Positions 1 to 5,843 of a DNA stretch of 11,681 nucleotides are shown piece by piece (the first letter of the stretch is position 1; every line of letters starts with the position of its first letter). Source of the DNA: Candidatus Woesearchaeota archaeon (GTDB lineage Archaea > Nanobdellota > Nanobdellia > Woesearchaeales > UBA10200); assembly GCA_016180275.1 (NCBI GenBank), contig JACPBN010000021.1, positions 1-11,681 on the forward strand, given 5' to 3'. Under the pieces are notes generated by a model that did no database searches, was not told the DNA's origin, and saw only the letters and a list, made by a program, of their open reading frames with translations. The translations under genes and the position numbers were made by a program.

Positions 1-38
1 GACTTGGTTTCACATTTGAGGCATATTATGTTTATCAT
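1..38 (-). CDS. Start of a zinc-ribbon-like protein (partial, runs off left edge)
   Basis: Reading leftward from an ATG at 38, the first twelve codons give MINIICLKCETK, with a Cys-x2-Cys pair typical of an N-terminal zinc knuckle. The frame is open to the window edge. A TATA-like element lies about 25 bases upstream, which fits a leaderless start. It diverges from the membrane protein gene at 213. Only 12 residues are visible, so neither the fold nor the function can be given. The call rests on the CxxC plus the well-placed TATA box and could be chance. Confidence 0.4.
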   Translation of the reverse strand, partial: MINIICLKCETK

Positions 39-44
39 ATACAG

Positions 45-76
45 CAGAAAGTACTATTACTATAAAATACTTTCTG
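45..76. promoter_or_regulatory. 9-bp inverted repeat flanking a minus-strand TATA box
   Basis: CAGAAAGTA (45-53) and TACTTTCTG (68-76) form a perfect 9-bp dyad with a 14-base centre. The centre holds the TATA-like sequence (plus strand CTATAAAA, 60-67) that would serve the minus-strand gene starting at 38. A dyad around a TATA box could be a repressor operator that blocks TBP/TFB binding. It could also be a hairpin in an unseen transcript. Confidence 0.4.
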
Positions 77-179
77 TCAGTCAAACACTAACACTACCGA
101 GAATCAGTAACTTTTTTGTTAATTGTATTCAATAAGTGGTTACTATTGATACCACTCTAAAATACTAATAACCAAAACC

Positions 180-187
180 TTTAAATA
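180..187 (+). promoter_or_regulatory. TATA box for the membrane protein gene at 213
   Basis: TTTAAATA is centred 29 bases before the ATG at 213, the spacing of a leaderless archaeal transcript. No Shine-Dalgarno sequence lies before that ATG. The rest of 77-179 holds nothing I recognise. Confidence 0.5.
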
Positions 188-212
188 AAACAAACATTTC
201 CTTACCACTACA

Positions 213-968
213 ATGAACAAAAATACAGGGGTGGTTATAGCATTAAATGCTGTATTGTTATTATTCTTTGTAAAGTTTATTCCAAGAGTTTTTGAGCTTC
301 ATAGGAAGGCATTTATTGGAGAATTAATGCTCCTTGGGCTTTTTTTAGCAGTTGCGTTAATTGCAATGGCAGGAGTTTATTTTAAACTTGATTTCTCATA
401 TCCATTATTGCTTGTTTTCTTTGCAGTAACATTAGTCAATACATTATTCCTATACTTCAATTATGGATTTAGATTGTATAATTTTGTGTTATTAAGCTTT
501 GTAGGATTGCTTGGATTCGTAATCAGCTTGAATAAACTAGATAAGCAAAGTTATCCCAAGCCAAATGCTAATAAGCTGCCAGGAGATTTTGATAGGTTTA
601 AGATTCCAGAGCCTATGCCTAGAAAACTGCAAGAAAAAGCTTCTGATGCAAACGTAATCTTTGAAGACATTGAATTTGAAAAAGCAGATGAAAAAGAAGT
701 TAAGGAGCTGCAAACTTATAAAGCAGAGAGAAAAGAATCTGAAGATAAAGAATCTAAAAAAACCACTAAATCCTTACCCCAAAAAAAATCAAGTAAGTAT
801 ACTGCTGAATATTCTCCAGGCAAATTTGTTGCCAGCAAATCTAGTACTAGCTACCATGCGCCAAAATGCGAGTGGGCAGAGAAGATAAATAAAAAGAATA
901 GGGTATGGCTAGCTAGCAAGGAAGATGCTAAAAAGAAAGGGTATAAAGCGCATAGCTGTTTGGAATAA
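213..968 (+). CDS. Four-TM membrane protein with C-terminal Ada-like zinc-binding domain
   Basis: The 251-residue protein has four hydrophobic segments (about 5-27, 36-57, 61-83, 88-107). A Lys/Glu-rich linker (about 110-200) follows, which should be flexible and cytosolic. The last 48 residues resemble the small Ada metal-binding-like domain: KFVASKSS, then YHAPKC (H215, C219), WAEKI, NRVW, SKEDAKKKGY, and a final His-x-Cys (H247, C249). In the family this module usually reads H-x3-C ... C-x2-C and binds one zinc. Here the last two ligands appear to be His and Cys, so zinc binding is inferred. The ATG at 213 is chosen from the TATA spacing. It is a single gene on the plus strand, convergent with lspA. 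Its function is unknown; membrane-anchored nucleic-acid binding is possible but not shown. Confidence 0.75.
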   Translation: MNKNTGVVIALNAVLLLFFVKFIPRVFELHRKAFIGELMLLGLFLAVALIAMAGVYFKLDFSYPLLLVFFAVTLVNTLFLYFNYGFRLYNFVLLSFVGLLGFVISLNKLDKQSYPKPNANKLPGDFDRFKIPEPMPRKLQEKASDANVIFEDIEFEKADEKEVKELQTYKAERKESEDKESKKTTKSLPQKKSSKYTAEYSPGKFVASKSSTSYHAPKCEWAEKINKKNRVWLASKEDAKKKGYKAHSCLE

Positions 969-1225
969 ATAAATGCAGATAAGAGCTATATATATCAAAG
1001 GCAACAAATTTCCGGATATATATATATATTGAAAGACACAAATATTTGGATATGAAATAATGTCTTTCAATGTTAGTAGAAGACAACTATTGCCAAATTA
1101 TATTTGTTTTCGGCTATAACTTGCCTTTGCTTATTACGAAAAGCAAACAAATGTCCGATATTATTTGCTTTGAGTATAGATTCTAAGATTTAGTGAGAAA
1201 TGATGAATTACTGATTATTACCCAG
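969..1225. other. Convergent intergenic region with nested inverted repeats
   Basis: No credible ORF lies in these 257 bases between two convergent genes. A perfect 11-bp inverted repeat, ATTGAAAGACA (1028-1038) and TGTCTTTCAAT (1061-1071), follows an AT dinucleotide run. Further on, TTTGCTT (1126-1132), AAGCAAA (1141-1147) and TTTGCTT (1164-1170) allow two alternative hairpins that share the middle arm. Two imperfect copies of a CAACAAATTTCCGGATAT-like word occur near 1004 and 1146. The region may end both convergent transcripts. Whether it makes an RNA cannot be told. Confidence 0.5.
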
Positions 1226-1714
1226 TCACTTTTTCCACAGCCAAATAATCAAGCCAATTGCAGCAATGCTGACAGCGCTATCTGCAATATTAAATGTTGG
1301 CCAGATCCTGAAATCAAAAAAATCAACCACAAAGCCAAACCTTAACCTGTCAATGAAATTGCCTAATGCGCCACCTACCAATAAACCGATGCAGATGTCA
1401 AAATAAATATCTCTGTTATTCTTTCTTGTGTGGACCAGATAAGTGTAATACACAAAACCCATGAATATTACAGTGAATAAGATAAAAAACCACCTGTAAT
1501 TCTGCAGGATCCCGAAGCCTGCGCCTGTATTTGTAGTGTATGTAATATGAAAGACATTTTTTATAACAGGAATGCTTTGATACAAATACATCTTTGTCTT
1601 AATGAGGTATTTAGTAAGCTGGTCCAAAAAAATAACAATAACAATTACCGAATATACCAGAATTATCTGTGGGCCTATGAGCTGATATTTGATTTTAGTT
1701 GTTCTTTTTGCCAT
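1226..1714 (-). CDS. lspA: Lipoprotein signal peptidase (signal peptidase II)
   Basis: LspA is an aspartyl membrane protease that cleaves the signal peptide before the lipid-modified cysteine of prolipoproteins. The 162-residue protein shows the family motifs in order: DQLTK with D31, TNTGAGFG (62-68), GGALGNFIDR (114-123) with N119 and D122, VVDFFD (129-134), and FNIADSAV (141-148) with N142 and D145. D122 and D145 match the known catalytic aspartate pair. Four membrane segments are visible (about 14-31, 74-93, 106-121, 146-160), and the length is normal. It has a TATA box 27 bases upstream, so it is probably transcribed alone and leaderless. LspA is uncommon in archaea, where lipidation of this bacterial type is generally lacking, so gain from bacteria is plausible. 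No lipoprotein lipidating enzyme (Lgt) is in the window. Confidence 0.93.
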   Translation of the reverse strand: MAKRTTKIKYQLIGPQIILVYSVIVIVIFLDQLTKYLIKTKMYLYQSIPVIKNVFHITYTTNTGAGFGILQNYRWFFILFTVIFMGFVYYTYLVHTRKNNRDIYFDICIGLLVGGALGNFIDRLRFGFVVDFFDFRIWPTFNIADSAVSIAAIGLIIWLWKK

Positions 1715-1734
1715 TTTAAACAGATAATCGCTAA

Positions 1735-1745
1735 GGTATTTATAG
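1735..1745 (-). promoter_or_regulatory. TATA box for lspA, inside the remnant of the upstream toxin gene
   Basis: The minus strand reads CTATAAATACC, centred about 27 bases before the lspA ATG at 1714. It overlaps the TAA that ends the shifted-frame remnant of the upstream toxin gene. Confidence 0.5.
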
Positions 1746-2016
1746 ATTCAGATTATCAATGACTTTTTCAGCAACAACTTCAAGTACATCGATAAATCTC
1801 ATTTTACTGCATGCAGGTATATTGAAACCTATATTCTGATTTTTGCAAGCTAACTAATTCCATAAATTCTAATGTTGACTTATCAACAAAAATAATTTTG
1901 CCGATGATAATTCCCATCTCATCAGAGACAAAGTCAATGTGTAGGGTATGCTCTATAAAAAGCCATCTAATTGCTTCTATCTTTTTTTGAACATTTGAGA
2001 AGTAATCATGAATCAT
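1740..2016 (-). pseudogene. TumE-like (DUF6516-type) toxin gene, apparently with internal deletion
   Basis: An ORF of 70 residues runs from the ATG at 2016 to a TAA at 1804-1806. Its core, GKIIFVDKSTLEFMELV (39-55) followed by EYRFQY (61-66), resembles the beta-hairpin region of TumE-type type II toxins. In that family the next residues carry a conserved Asn-Ala-Pro-His-His block and a C-terminal helix. Here the ORF stops at once. The next frame, however, continues from about 1805 as SKMRFIDVLEVVAEKVIDNL and ends at 1740, just like a family C-terminal helix. The simplest reading is an internal deletion not divisible by three that removed the conserved block. The start overlaps the antitoxin stop as ATGA (2013-2016), as in intact pairs. 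The family assignment is from pattern memory. The 70-residue product may still be made but is probably not an active toxin. Confidence 0.55.
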
Positions 2017-2288
2017 ATATCTATACCTTTAACAGCATTAAGCTTTTCTTTGACGTGGTTGTATGCGTTGTATGCGAACATCCACTCAAACCACTTTTTA
2101 TCATCTCCAAGCTTGCCTTTTGTAAATTTGCTTACAAATTCTTCAGTAGAAATCTTATGGCTCTTTTCAAACTCCCTTAGTTTATACTGCCATTTATTTA
2201 ACCCCAAATCTAATATACTCTGTTCCATATTAAGGCTGGCTTTAATGATTGTTCTAGTCTTGTCATTTAATTTAAGGATGGTTGCCAT
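2013..2288 (-). CDS. Antitoxin-like small protein of a TumE-type pair
   Basis: The 91-residue, mostly helical protein ends in a region with LREFEKSHKISTEEFVSKF (37-55), then KLGDDKKWFEWMFAYNAY (59-76) and a helix. The pattern KxxxFExxxxxSxxEFxxKFxxGxLGDDxxxFEW is typical of small antitoxins found next to TumE- or VapC-like toxins in archaea and bacteria. The N-terminal part, MATILKLNDKT, may pair with DNA or another subunit, but no clear ribbon-helix-helix can be shown. Its stop overlaps the next start by ATGA, indicating translational coupling. A TATA-like element lies about 30 bases upstream. If the downstream toxin is dead, this protein has no local partner to neutralise. Confidence 0.6.
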   Translation of the reverse strand: MATILKLNDKTRTIIKASLNMEQSILDLGLNKWQYKLREFEKSHKISTEEFVSKFTKGKLGDDKKWFEWMFAYNAYNHVKEKLNAVKGIDI

Positions 2289-2315
2289 GTTTCTCTTATT
2301 TTAATATAATAGTTA

Positions 2316-2326
2316 GATATTTAATA
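2316..2326 (-). promoter_or_regulatory. TATA-like element for the antitoxin gene
   Basis: The minus strand reads TATTAAATATC about 30 bases before the ATG at 2288. A second A/T-rich stretch lies nearer (about 2298-2310) but is too close for a leaderless start, so the assignment is tentative. Confidence 0.35.
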
Positions 2327-2358
2327 CTTTCGCTCAGATTGAGAAATATCTATTTGAT

Positions 2359-2883
2359 TTACCATCTTCTGTTCCCAGTCTCGCCTCTGGCAACTTGCTC
2401 TAAGTTAGCAAGGCGCTGATTTATTGTATCAAGATATGCTTTGATCGCATCTAGCTTTGCAGAGATCAGCTGTAGATCAGGGCTTGAGCCATACTGAGAA
2501 GATTGTGGATATTGAAATTGTTGCTGCTGCATTTGTGGCTGTTGAAATTGATGCACTGGCTGAGAAGCCTGCTGCTGTGCAAAACTTGGCTGAAATGCAT
2601 TTTGATTCTGGGAATATTGCTGTGCTTGCTGTCCTGCGTTTAAATTTAATTGCACAGATGATCCAGCAGCTGGTGAAGTGCCTGTAAAATCTTCTGTCAT
2701 GCCCAAATCCTGGCCAAAAGCATTTTTTGCTGCAGCATTATTTGGATTAGTGGCAGAGCCTGGCTTTTTTGTGTCCATATCGCCACTCAAATCAAAATCT
2801 TTGCCAAGATCAAAGTCTTTGCCTAAACCTAAATCAGAAAAGTCATCCTTCTTCCAGAACATCAGTTTATCTAGTATCCCCAT
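2359..2883 (-). CDS. Gln-rich low-complexity protein with C-terminal coiled coil, unknown function
   Basis: The 174-residue protein opens with MGILDKLMFWKKDD, an amphipathic aromatic/basic start that could lie on a membrane. Next come two copies of a GKDFDL unit (21-32) and an Ala/Asn-rich stretch. Then comes a Gln-rich, Tyr/Phe-containing segment (about 84-130, with the run MQQQQ) that should be disordered. Residues 137-163 (LQLISAKLDAIKAYLDTI and on to LANLEQV) form a heptad-like helix suited to oligomerisation. Similar proteins with this layout are, from memory, common in related archaea, but no function is known to me. It has its own Shine-Dalgarno (GAGGT, 2889-2893) and TATA box (about 2921-2930), so it appears to be transcribed apart from the gene upstream. 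Confidence 0.75.
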   Translation of the reverse strand: MGILDKLMFWKKDDFSDLGLGKDFDLGKDFDLSGDMDTKKPGSATNPNNAAAKNAFGQDLGMTEDFTGTSPAAGSSVQLNLNAGQQAQQYSQNQNAFQPSFAQQQASQPVHQFQQPQMQQQQFQYPQSSQYGSSPDLQLISAKLDAIKAYLDTINQRLANLEQVARGETGNRRW

Positions 2884-2888
2884 GATTT

Positions 2889-2930
2889 ACCTCTTTTTTA
2901 GACATTATAAATTAAATGTAGTATATATAG
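2889..2930 (-). promoter_or_regulatory. Promoter and Shine-Dalgarno for the Gln-rich protein gene
   Basis: The TATA-like CTATATATAC (2921-2930) lies about 43 bases before the ATG. This leaves a short leader that carries GAGGT (2889-2893) five bases before the start codon. Confidence 0.45.
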
Positions 2931-2946
2931 ATTATGTTTTATGATA

Positions 2947-3840
2947 TTATTTTTGAGTCTGCTGATCGACATTGCCCACTAGCTTTTTACTTGCATATTC
3001 AAAGGCGCTTTCAGGAATTAATTTAATGCTTTTAAAGATAATAGTATTTGGGTATATTGCAATGTTATCTGTCTTAAACTGCTCAACTAAGAATAATGGG
3101 CCTTTCTCTTGGAAAGTTCCCATGACCATAAATATAAGCAGTAGGCTATCAAAGCTTTCCTCGTCCTTGATATTAAAAGATTTTTTAATCATATCCGTGA
3201 ACTGCAGCTTTTCTGCATCAAGCCCTGAGCCTAAACTTTTAGAGGAAACACCTTGCTTTTTCAGCTGCTCCTGAGCCATAACTTCTGCAAATTTTTCAAA
3301 TGAGTTATCTTTCTTTATCAATGTAACAAGCTCATTGCCTGTAAATTCCAAGCCTGGCTGCAAGCTGATGCGCTTCAGTTTTTTGAACATATCTACATTG
3401 ATTATAATTATCTTATATCTGTCTTCCAATATCTCAGAAAGCTTTTTGCCAGAATATGATGCAAGTATCTCTTTAGAAAGTGGCTTTGTCGGCAGCTGAG
3501 GAGAGTCACCAGAAGATTTGCCGTTGCTTTGTAACTCGCTTCCATCTTCATTTCTTTTGTCATCTCCCATACTCAACTCTGTCATGGTAAAGCCTGCTAT
3601 ATACTGTTTACCATCTTGCAGCAGAAATAATTTTTCTTGCGTAGGAAAATTCTCTTTTAAGTCAATAAAATCCTTGTAAAGCAGATATCCGTATATTGCA
3701 GTTACTGCAAACAAAACAATATTTACTATGAAAAATACTTTAAGTATTGTCCTGAAAATTTTGAAGAAGAATGCCAATATTACAAAAACTATCCAAATCA
3801 CAGATAATGCAACAGGGATGATTATTATTGGCTCAGCCAT
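2947..3840 (-). CDS. Two-TM membrane protein of unknown function
   Basis: I do not recognise this 297-residue protein. Two strongly hydrophobic N-terminal helices (about 5-26 and 30-54) are separated by a short basic turn (KIFR). This predicts a hairpin that anchors a large soluble domain on one side. Residues 90-120 are a Ser/Gly/Asp-rich linker. The remaining 175 residues are a mix of helix and strand (for example YKIIIINVDMF at 142-152 and AIYPNTIIFKSIKLIP at 261-276). They lack enzyme motifs I can name, and there are no cysteines. A TATA box overlapping the stop of the glycosylase gene upstream gives a leaderless start at 3840, so it can be transcribed on its own. Confidence 0.7.
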   Translation of the reverse strand: MAEPIIIIPVALSVIWIVFVILAFFFKIFRTILKVFFIVNIVLFAVTAIYGYLLYKDFIDLKENFPTQEKLFLLQDGKQYIAGFTMTELSMGDDKRNEDGSELQSNGKSSGDSPQLPTKPLSKEILASYSGKKLSEILEDRYKIIIINVDMFKKLKRISLQPGLEFTGNELVTLIKKDNSFEKFAEVMAQEQLKKQGVSSKSLGSGLDAEKLQFTDMIKKSFNIKDEESFDSLLLIFMVMGTFQEKGPLFLVEQFKTDNIAIYPNTIIFKSIKLIPESAFEYASKKLVGNVDQQTQK

Positions 3841-3860
3841 TTTCTTAGTAAATATACATT

Positions 3861-3870
3861 AGTTTATAAG
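3861..3870 (-). promoter_or_regulatory. TATA box overlapping the glycosylase stop codon
   Basis: The minus strand reads CTTATAAACT, centred 26 bases before the ATG at 3840. It contains the TAA that ends the upstream gene (3864-3866). Confidence 0.5.
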
Positions 3871-4646
3871 ATTTTGCGTTCATATTCACAAACATCTAAC
3901 AAAGGACATTGCTTGCATATCGGCTTAACTTTACAGTGCTGCTTTGCATGTTCAACTATCAATGCATGGTATTCGTTGAATAGTTTGCGGTCATGCGTCA
4001 GATTATCATGAAACAATTTCTGTATCTCATCGTATTTTAGTTGATTTTGATTGTTAGTATTGTTGTTGTTAGTTATATTGTTATTCTCATCTAGCAAACC
4101 AATCCTAGCAAATATTCTTTTTGTGTATGCATCAACTACAAACACAGGTTTTTTTGCAGCGTACAGAATGATGGAGTCAGCTGTCTCTGGACCGATGCCT
4201 TTGATTGCAAGCAGCTCATCTCTTAGTTCAGCAATTCCTGTATCACTATTTTGTTTGTCAAATAATTTGTTGGCTTTTCCTGCATATTTATCTTTAATAT
4301 ATCCTGCAATTATCTTCAATCTTTCTGCCTTCTGATTAAAATACCCAGCCGATTTTATGAGTAATGCAAGTTTCTTCTGATCAACTTTAGCAATTTTATT
4401 AATATCAACCAAATTATTTTTGTGCAGAGCAATTATTGCTTTTTCCACATTCTTCCACGAAGTATTTTGCGTCAAAATTGCACCTAAAATAATTTCAAAC
4501 TCTTGTTTTTCTGTTTGTGGATAAGAATAATCTGCTTTGTGATAGGTAGGGACAAAAGAATTTTCTTCTGCAACAGGCCACCATCCTTGAGGGCCATATG
4601 CTTCATGAAATTTGGTATATGCTTGTTCAAGCAATATTTTGGCCAT
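3864..4646 (-). CDS. HhH-GPD DNA glycosylase with [4Fe-4S] cluster (endonuclease III superfamily, MagIII-like)
   Basis: The 260-residue base-excision-repair protein shows the six-helix HhH-GPD core: AILTQNTSWKNVEKA (56-70), the helix-hairpin-helix IKGIGPETADSI (148-159) and VVDAYTKRIFARIG (170-183). D172 is the conserved catalytic aspartate. The position of the endonuclease III catalytic lysine (GVGRKTA in E. coli Nth) carries glutamate here (GIGPETA, E154). This favours a monofunctional glycosylase acting on alkylated bases, as in the MagIII branch, rather than a bifunctional AP lyase. The C-terminal cluster is C238-x5-C244-x2-C247-x5-C253, which fits a [4Fe-4S] loop. An Asn-rich insert (about 187-202) sits between the catalytic aspartate and the last helices. 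A TATA box about 28 bases upstream supports the start. The exact substrate is inferred. Confidence 0.88.
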   Translation of the reverse strand: MAKILLEQAYTKFHEAYGPQGWWPVAEENSFVPTYHKADYSYPQTEKQEFEIILGAILTQNTSWKNVEKAIIALHKNNLVDINKIAKVDQKKLALLIKSAGYFNQKAERLKIIAGYIKDKYAGKANKLFDKQNSDTGIAELRDELLAIKGIGPETADSIILYAAKKPVFVVDAYTKRIFARIGLLDENNNITNNNNTNNQNQLKYDEIQKLFHDNLTHDRKLFNEYHALIVEHAKQHCKVKPICKQCPLLDVCEYERKIL

Positions 4647-4668
4647 AACATTAAAAGAAATAAATTTA

Positions 4669-4680
4669 GATTATAAATAT
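4669..4680 (-). promoter_or_regulatory. TATA box for the DNA glycosylase gene
   Basis: The minus strand reads ATATTTATAATC, centred about 28 bases before the ATG at 4646, which suits a leaderless transcript. The rest of the gap (4681-4799) has no convincing gene. It includes a locally G+C-richer patch (about 4730-4795) and a weak AGTTTT/AAAACT hairpin over the eS8 stop codon (4783-4801). Confidence 0.5.
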
Positions 4681-4799
4681 TTAGTAATTTAATAAGAAAA
4701 TGAGTATTTGTTTAGCTATAACAACATCAAAGCTGCGGCGACTGCCATTTTATGACGAACACAATTCCGTATCACGTAGCCAAGTTTTTTCGGGCAAAA

Positions 4800-5222
4800 C
4801 TATCTAACAACAACATCAGCTAACACAACATACAAAACTTTCCTATTATCACAGTTATTAAATAGGAGTAGAGGAGAAAAAACTCTTCGCTGATACTTAG
4901 CTTTTCCCTTATCTGTCTGGATAATAGCGCCTTTTGTCAGGATGTTTCTTCTGATAAAAAACCGGTTAGCTGGATTATCTGTTACTATCTGTATTTTTGC
5001 CTTAAAAGCTTTTTTTGTCTTTGGATCAATGACATTGGCAAATTCAACTGACAATGACTTTACTTTTATATTGCCGCCCATCGTTTTTAAAACATTCAGC
5101 TTTGTAACGCCTGGCCTTGGAAAAGTTGGCAAGCTGCCTGTCTCATATTGGCGCTTTTTTCTGAAAATCTTAAATCGTCCGCCTGATGGCTTTCTTAATG
5201 ATTTTGCATGACTTATTACCAT
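4800..5222 (-). CDS. rps8e: Small-subunit ribosomal protein eS8 with an atypical C-terminus
   Basis: This is a structural protein of the archaeal 30S subunit. The first 109 of 140 residues are classic eS8: SLRKPSGGR (8-16), an RKKRQYETGS stretch, GVTKLNVLKTMGGN and the signature NPANRFFIRRNILTKGAII (83-101), ending at GKAK. Family members then carry a final strand with a TSRPGQ(D/H)G-type motif. Here that motif is missing, replaced by about 31 unrelated residues (YQRRVFSPLLL and on to YVVLADVVVR). Neither alternative frame restores it. This is the third gene of the LSm-eL37-eS8 group, 49 bases after eL37. A Shine-Dalgarno AGGTGA (5229-5234) sits six bases before the ATG. The identity is firm. 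Whether the tail is functional, a recombined end or a sequence error is unresolved. Confidence 0.9.
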   Translation of the reverse strand: MVISHAKSLRKPSGGRFKIFRKKRQYETGSLPTFPRPGVTKLNVLKTMGGNIKVKSLSVEFANVIDPKTKKAFKAKIQIVTDNPANRFFIRRNILTKGAIIQTDKGKAKYQRRVFSPLLLFNNCDNRKVLYVVLADVVVR

Positions 5223-5240
5223 TTTGTTTCACCTATTTCT

Positions 5241-5262
5241 TGGATATAACCTGGATATAACC
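5241..5262 (-). repeat. Tandem 11-bp duplication of a TATA-like element upstream of eS8
   Basis: On the plus strand TGGATATAACC occurs twice in direct succession. On the minus strand this gives two copies of GGTTATATCCA, each resembling a TATA box. The upstream copy is about 35 bases before the eS8 ATG, leaving a short leader that contains the AGGTGA site. It may be an internal promoter for eS8. Confidence 0.55.
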
Positions 5263-5271
5263 TAAACTTTT

Positions 5272-5436
5272 TTACTTTTTCTGCCAGCTATAACTTCGCA
5301 GCCTTGCAGATCTGCCATAACCGCAGCTTGCACACTTATTCTTTCTTATATGGTATTTCCTGAAACCGCATCTTCGGCAATAAATCATGTTCTTCTTGCC
5401 AGATTTCTTGCCCATTGATGATGTGCCTTTTGTCAT
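5272..5436 (-). CDS. rpl37e: Large-subunit ribosomal protein eL37
   Basis: The 54-codon gene, easily missed because of its size, reads MTKGTSSMGKKSGKKNMIYC, then RRCGFRKYHIRKNKCASCGY, then GRSARLRSYSWQKK. It holds the eL37 zinc ribbon C20-x2-C23-x11-C35-x2-C38 and the invariant ending RSYxW. The start MTKGTSSMGK is the family's standard N-terminus. It is a 50S subunit protein that binds 23S rRNA through basic extensions around one zinc. A Shine-Dalgarno GGTGA (5443-5447) lies six bases before the ATG. It sits between LSm (75-base gap) and eS8 (49-base gap). LSm-eL37 adjacency is conserved across many archaea, which supports the call. Confidence 0.95.
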   Translation of the reverse strand: MTKGTSSMGKKSGKKNMIYCRRCGFRKYHIRKNKCASCGYGRSARLRSYSWQKK

Positions 5437-5511
5437 TCTTTCTCACCAAATAAAAGTATTTCCTTAAATTTAAATCACAGTTAAATTACTATTAATTTTG
5501 CTTATCTGCGA

Positions 5512-5739
5512 TTAATTTGCTGTTGATATGATTGTTATTGTATCTCCTCTGATAAACAGAGTACCGACTTTTCTAATAACTTCGCCGTTTACTCGCTCTT
5601 CTGCATCATCTAACACCACATTTATGTGTATGTCAAATGCGTTTAAGCTGCCTACATACTGTTTGCCGCCTTTTAGCTCGACAATAACTCTTTTATTTCT
5701 TGCTCTGTTCAGAGCATCTAATGGTCTTGATTGTTCCAT
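5512..5739 (-). CDS. Archaeal LSm (Sm-like) RNA-binding protein
   Basis: The 75-residue protein is a single Sm fold, which assembles into a heptameric ring that binds U-rich RNA. The Sm1 motif covers RVIVELKGGKQYVGSLNAFD then IHINVVLDDAEE (17-48), with the RNA-binding trio D36-x-H38-x-N40. The Sm2 motif is GTLFIRGDTI (59-68), with the R64-G65-D66 loop. The size is normal. It heads the ribosomal group, followed 75 bases later by eL37. A Shine-Dalgarno GAGGTG (5745-5750) sits five bases before the ATG. A TATA box about 40 bases upstream gives a short leader. Archaeal members bind tRNA-derived and small RNAs; the target here cannot be read from the sequence. Confidence 0.95.
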   Translation of the reverse strand: MEQSRPLDALNRARNKRVIVELKGGKQYVGSLNAFDIHINVVLDDAEERVNGEVIRKVGTLFIRGDTITIISTAN

Positions 5740-5744
5740 ACTTG

Positions 5745-5784
5745 CACCTCAAAAATACAAAATAATAAAAATTTTTATATAAAA
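5745..5784 (-). promoter_or_regulatory. Promoter and Shine-Dalgarno of the LSm-eL37-eS8 operon
   Basis: The minus strand carries TTTTATATAAA (5774-5784) about 40 bases before the LSm ATG, then GAGGTG (5745-5750) five bases before it. The leader would be about 14 bases. This is the clearest promoter for the three-gene group. Confidence 0.5.
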
Positions 5785-5843
5785 TTGTTAATAAGCATAA
5801 AACTGCTGTCTTATATTTAAATGTTTTCGTATATATGCAAGAA

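Noticed and set aside
4719..4799. Readthrough extension of eS8 past its TAG
   Set aside because: The frame is open for only 27 codons, which happens by chance often, and the extension does not contain the missing eS8 motif.
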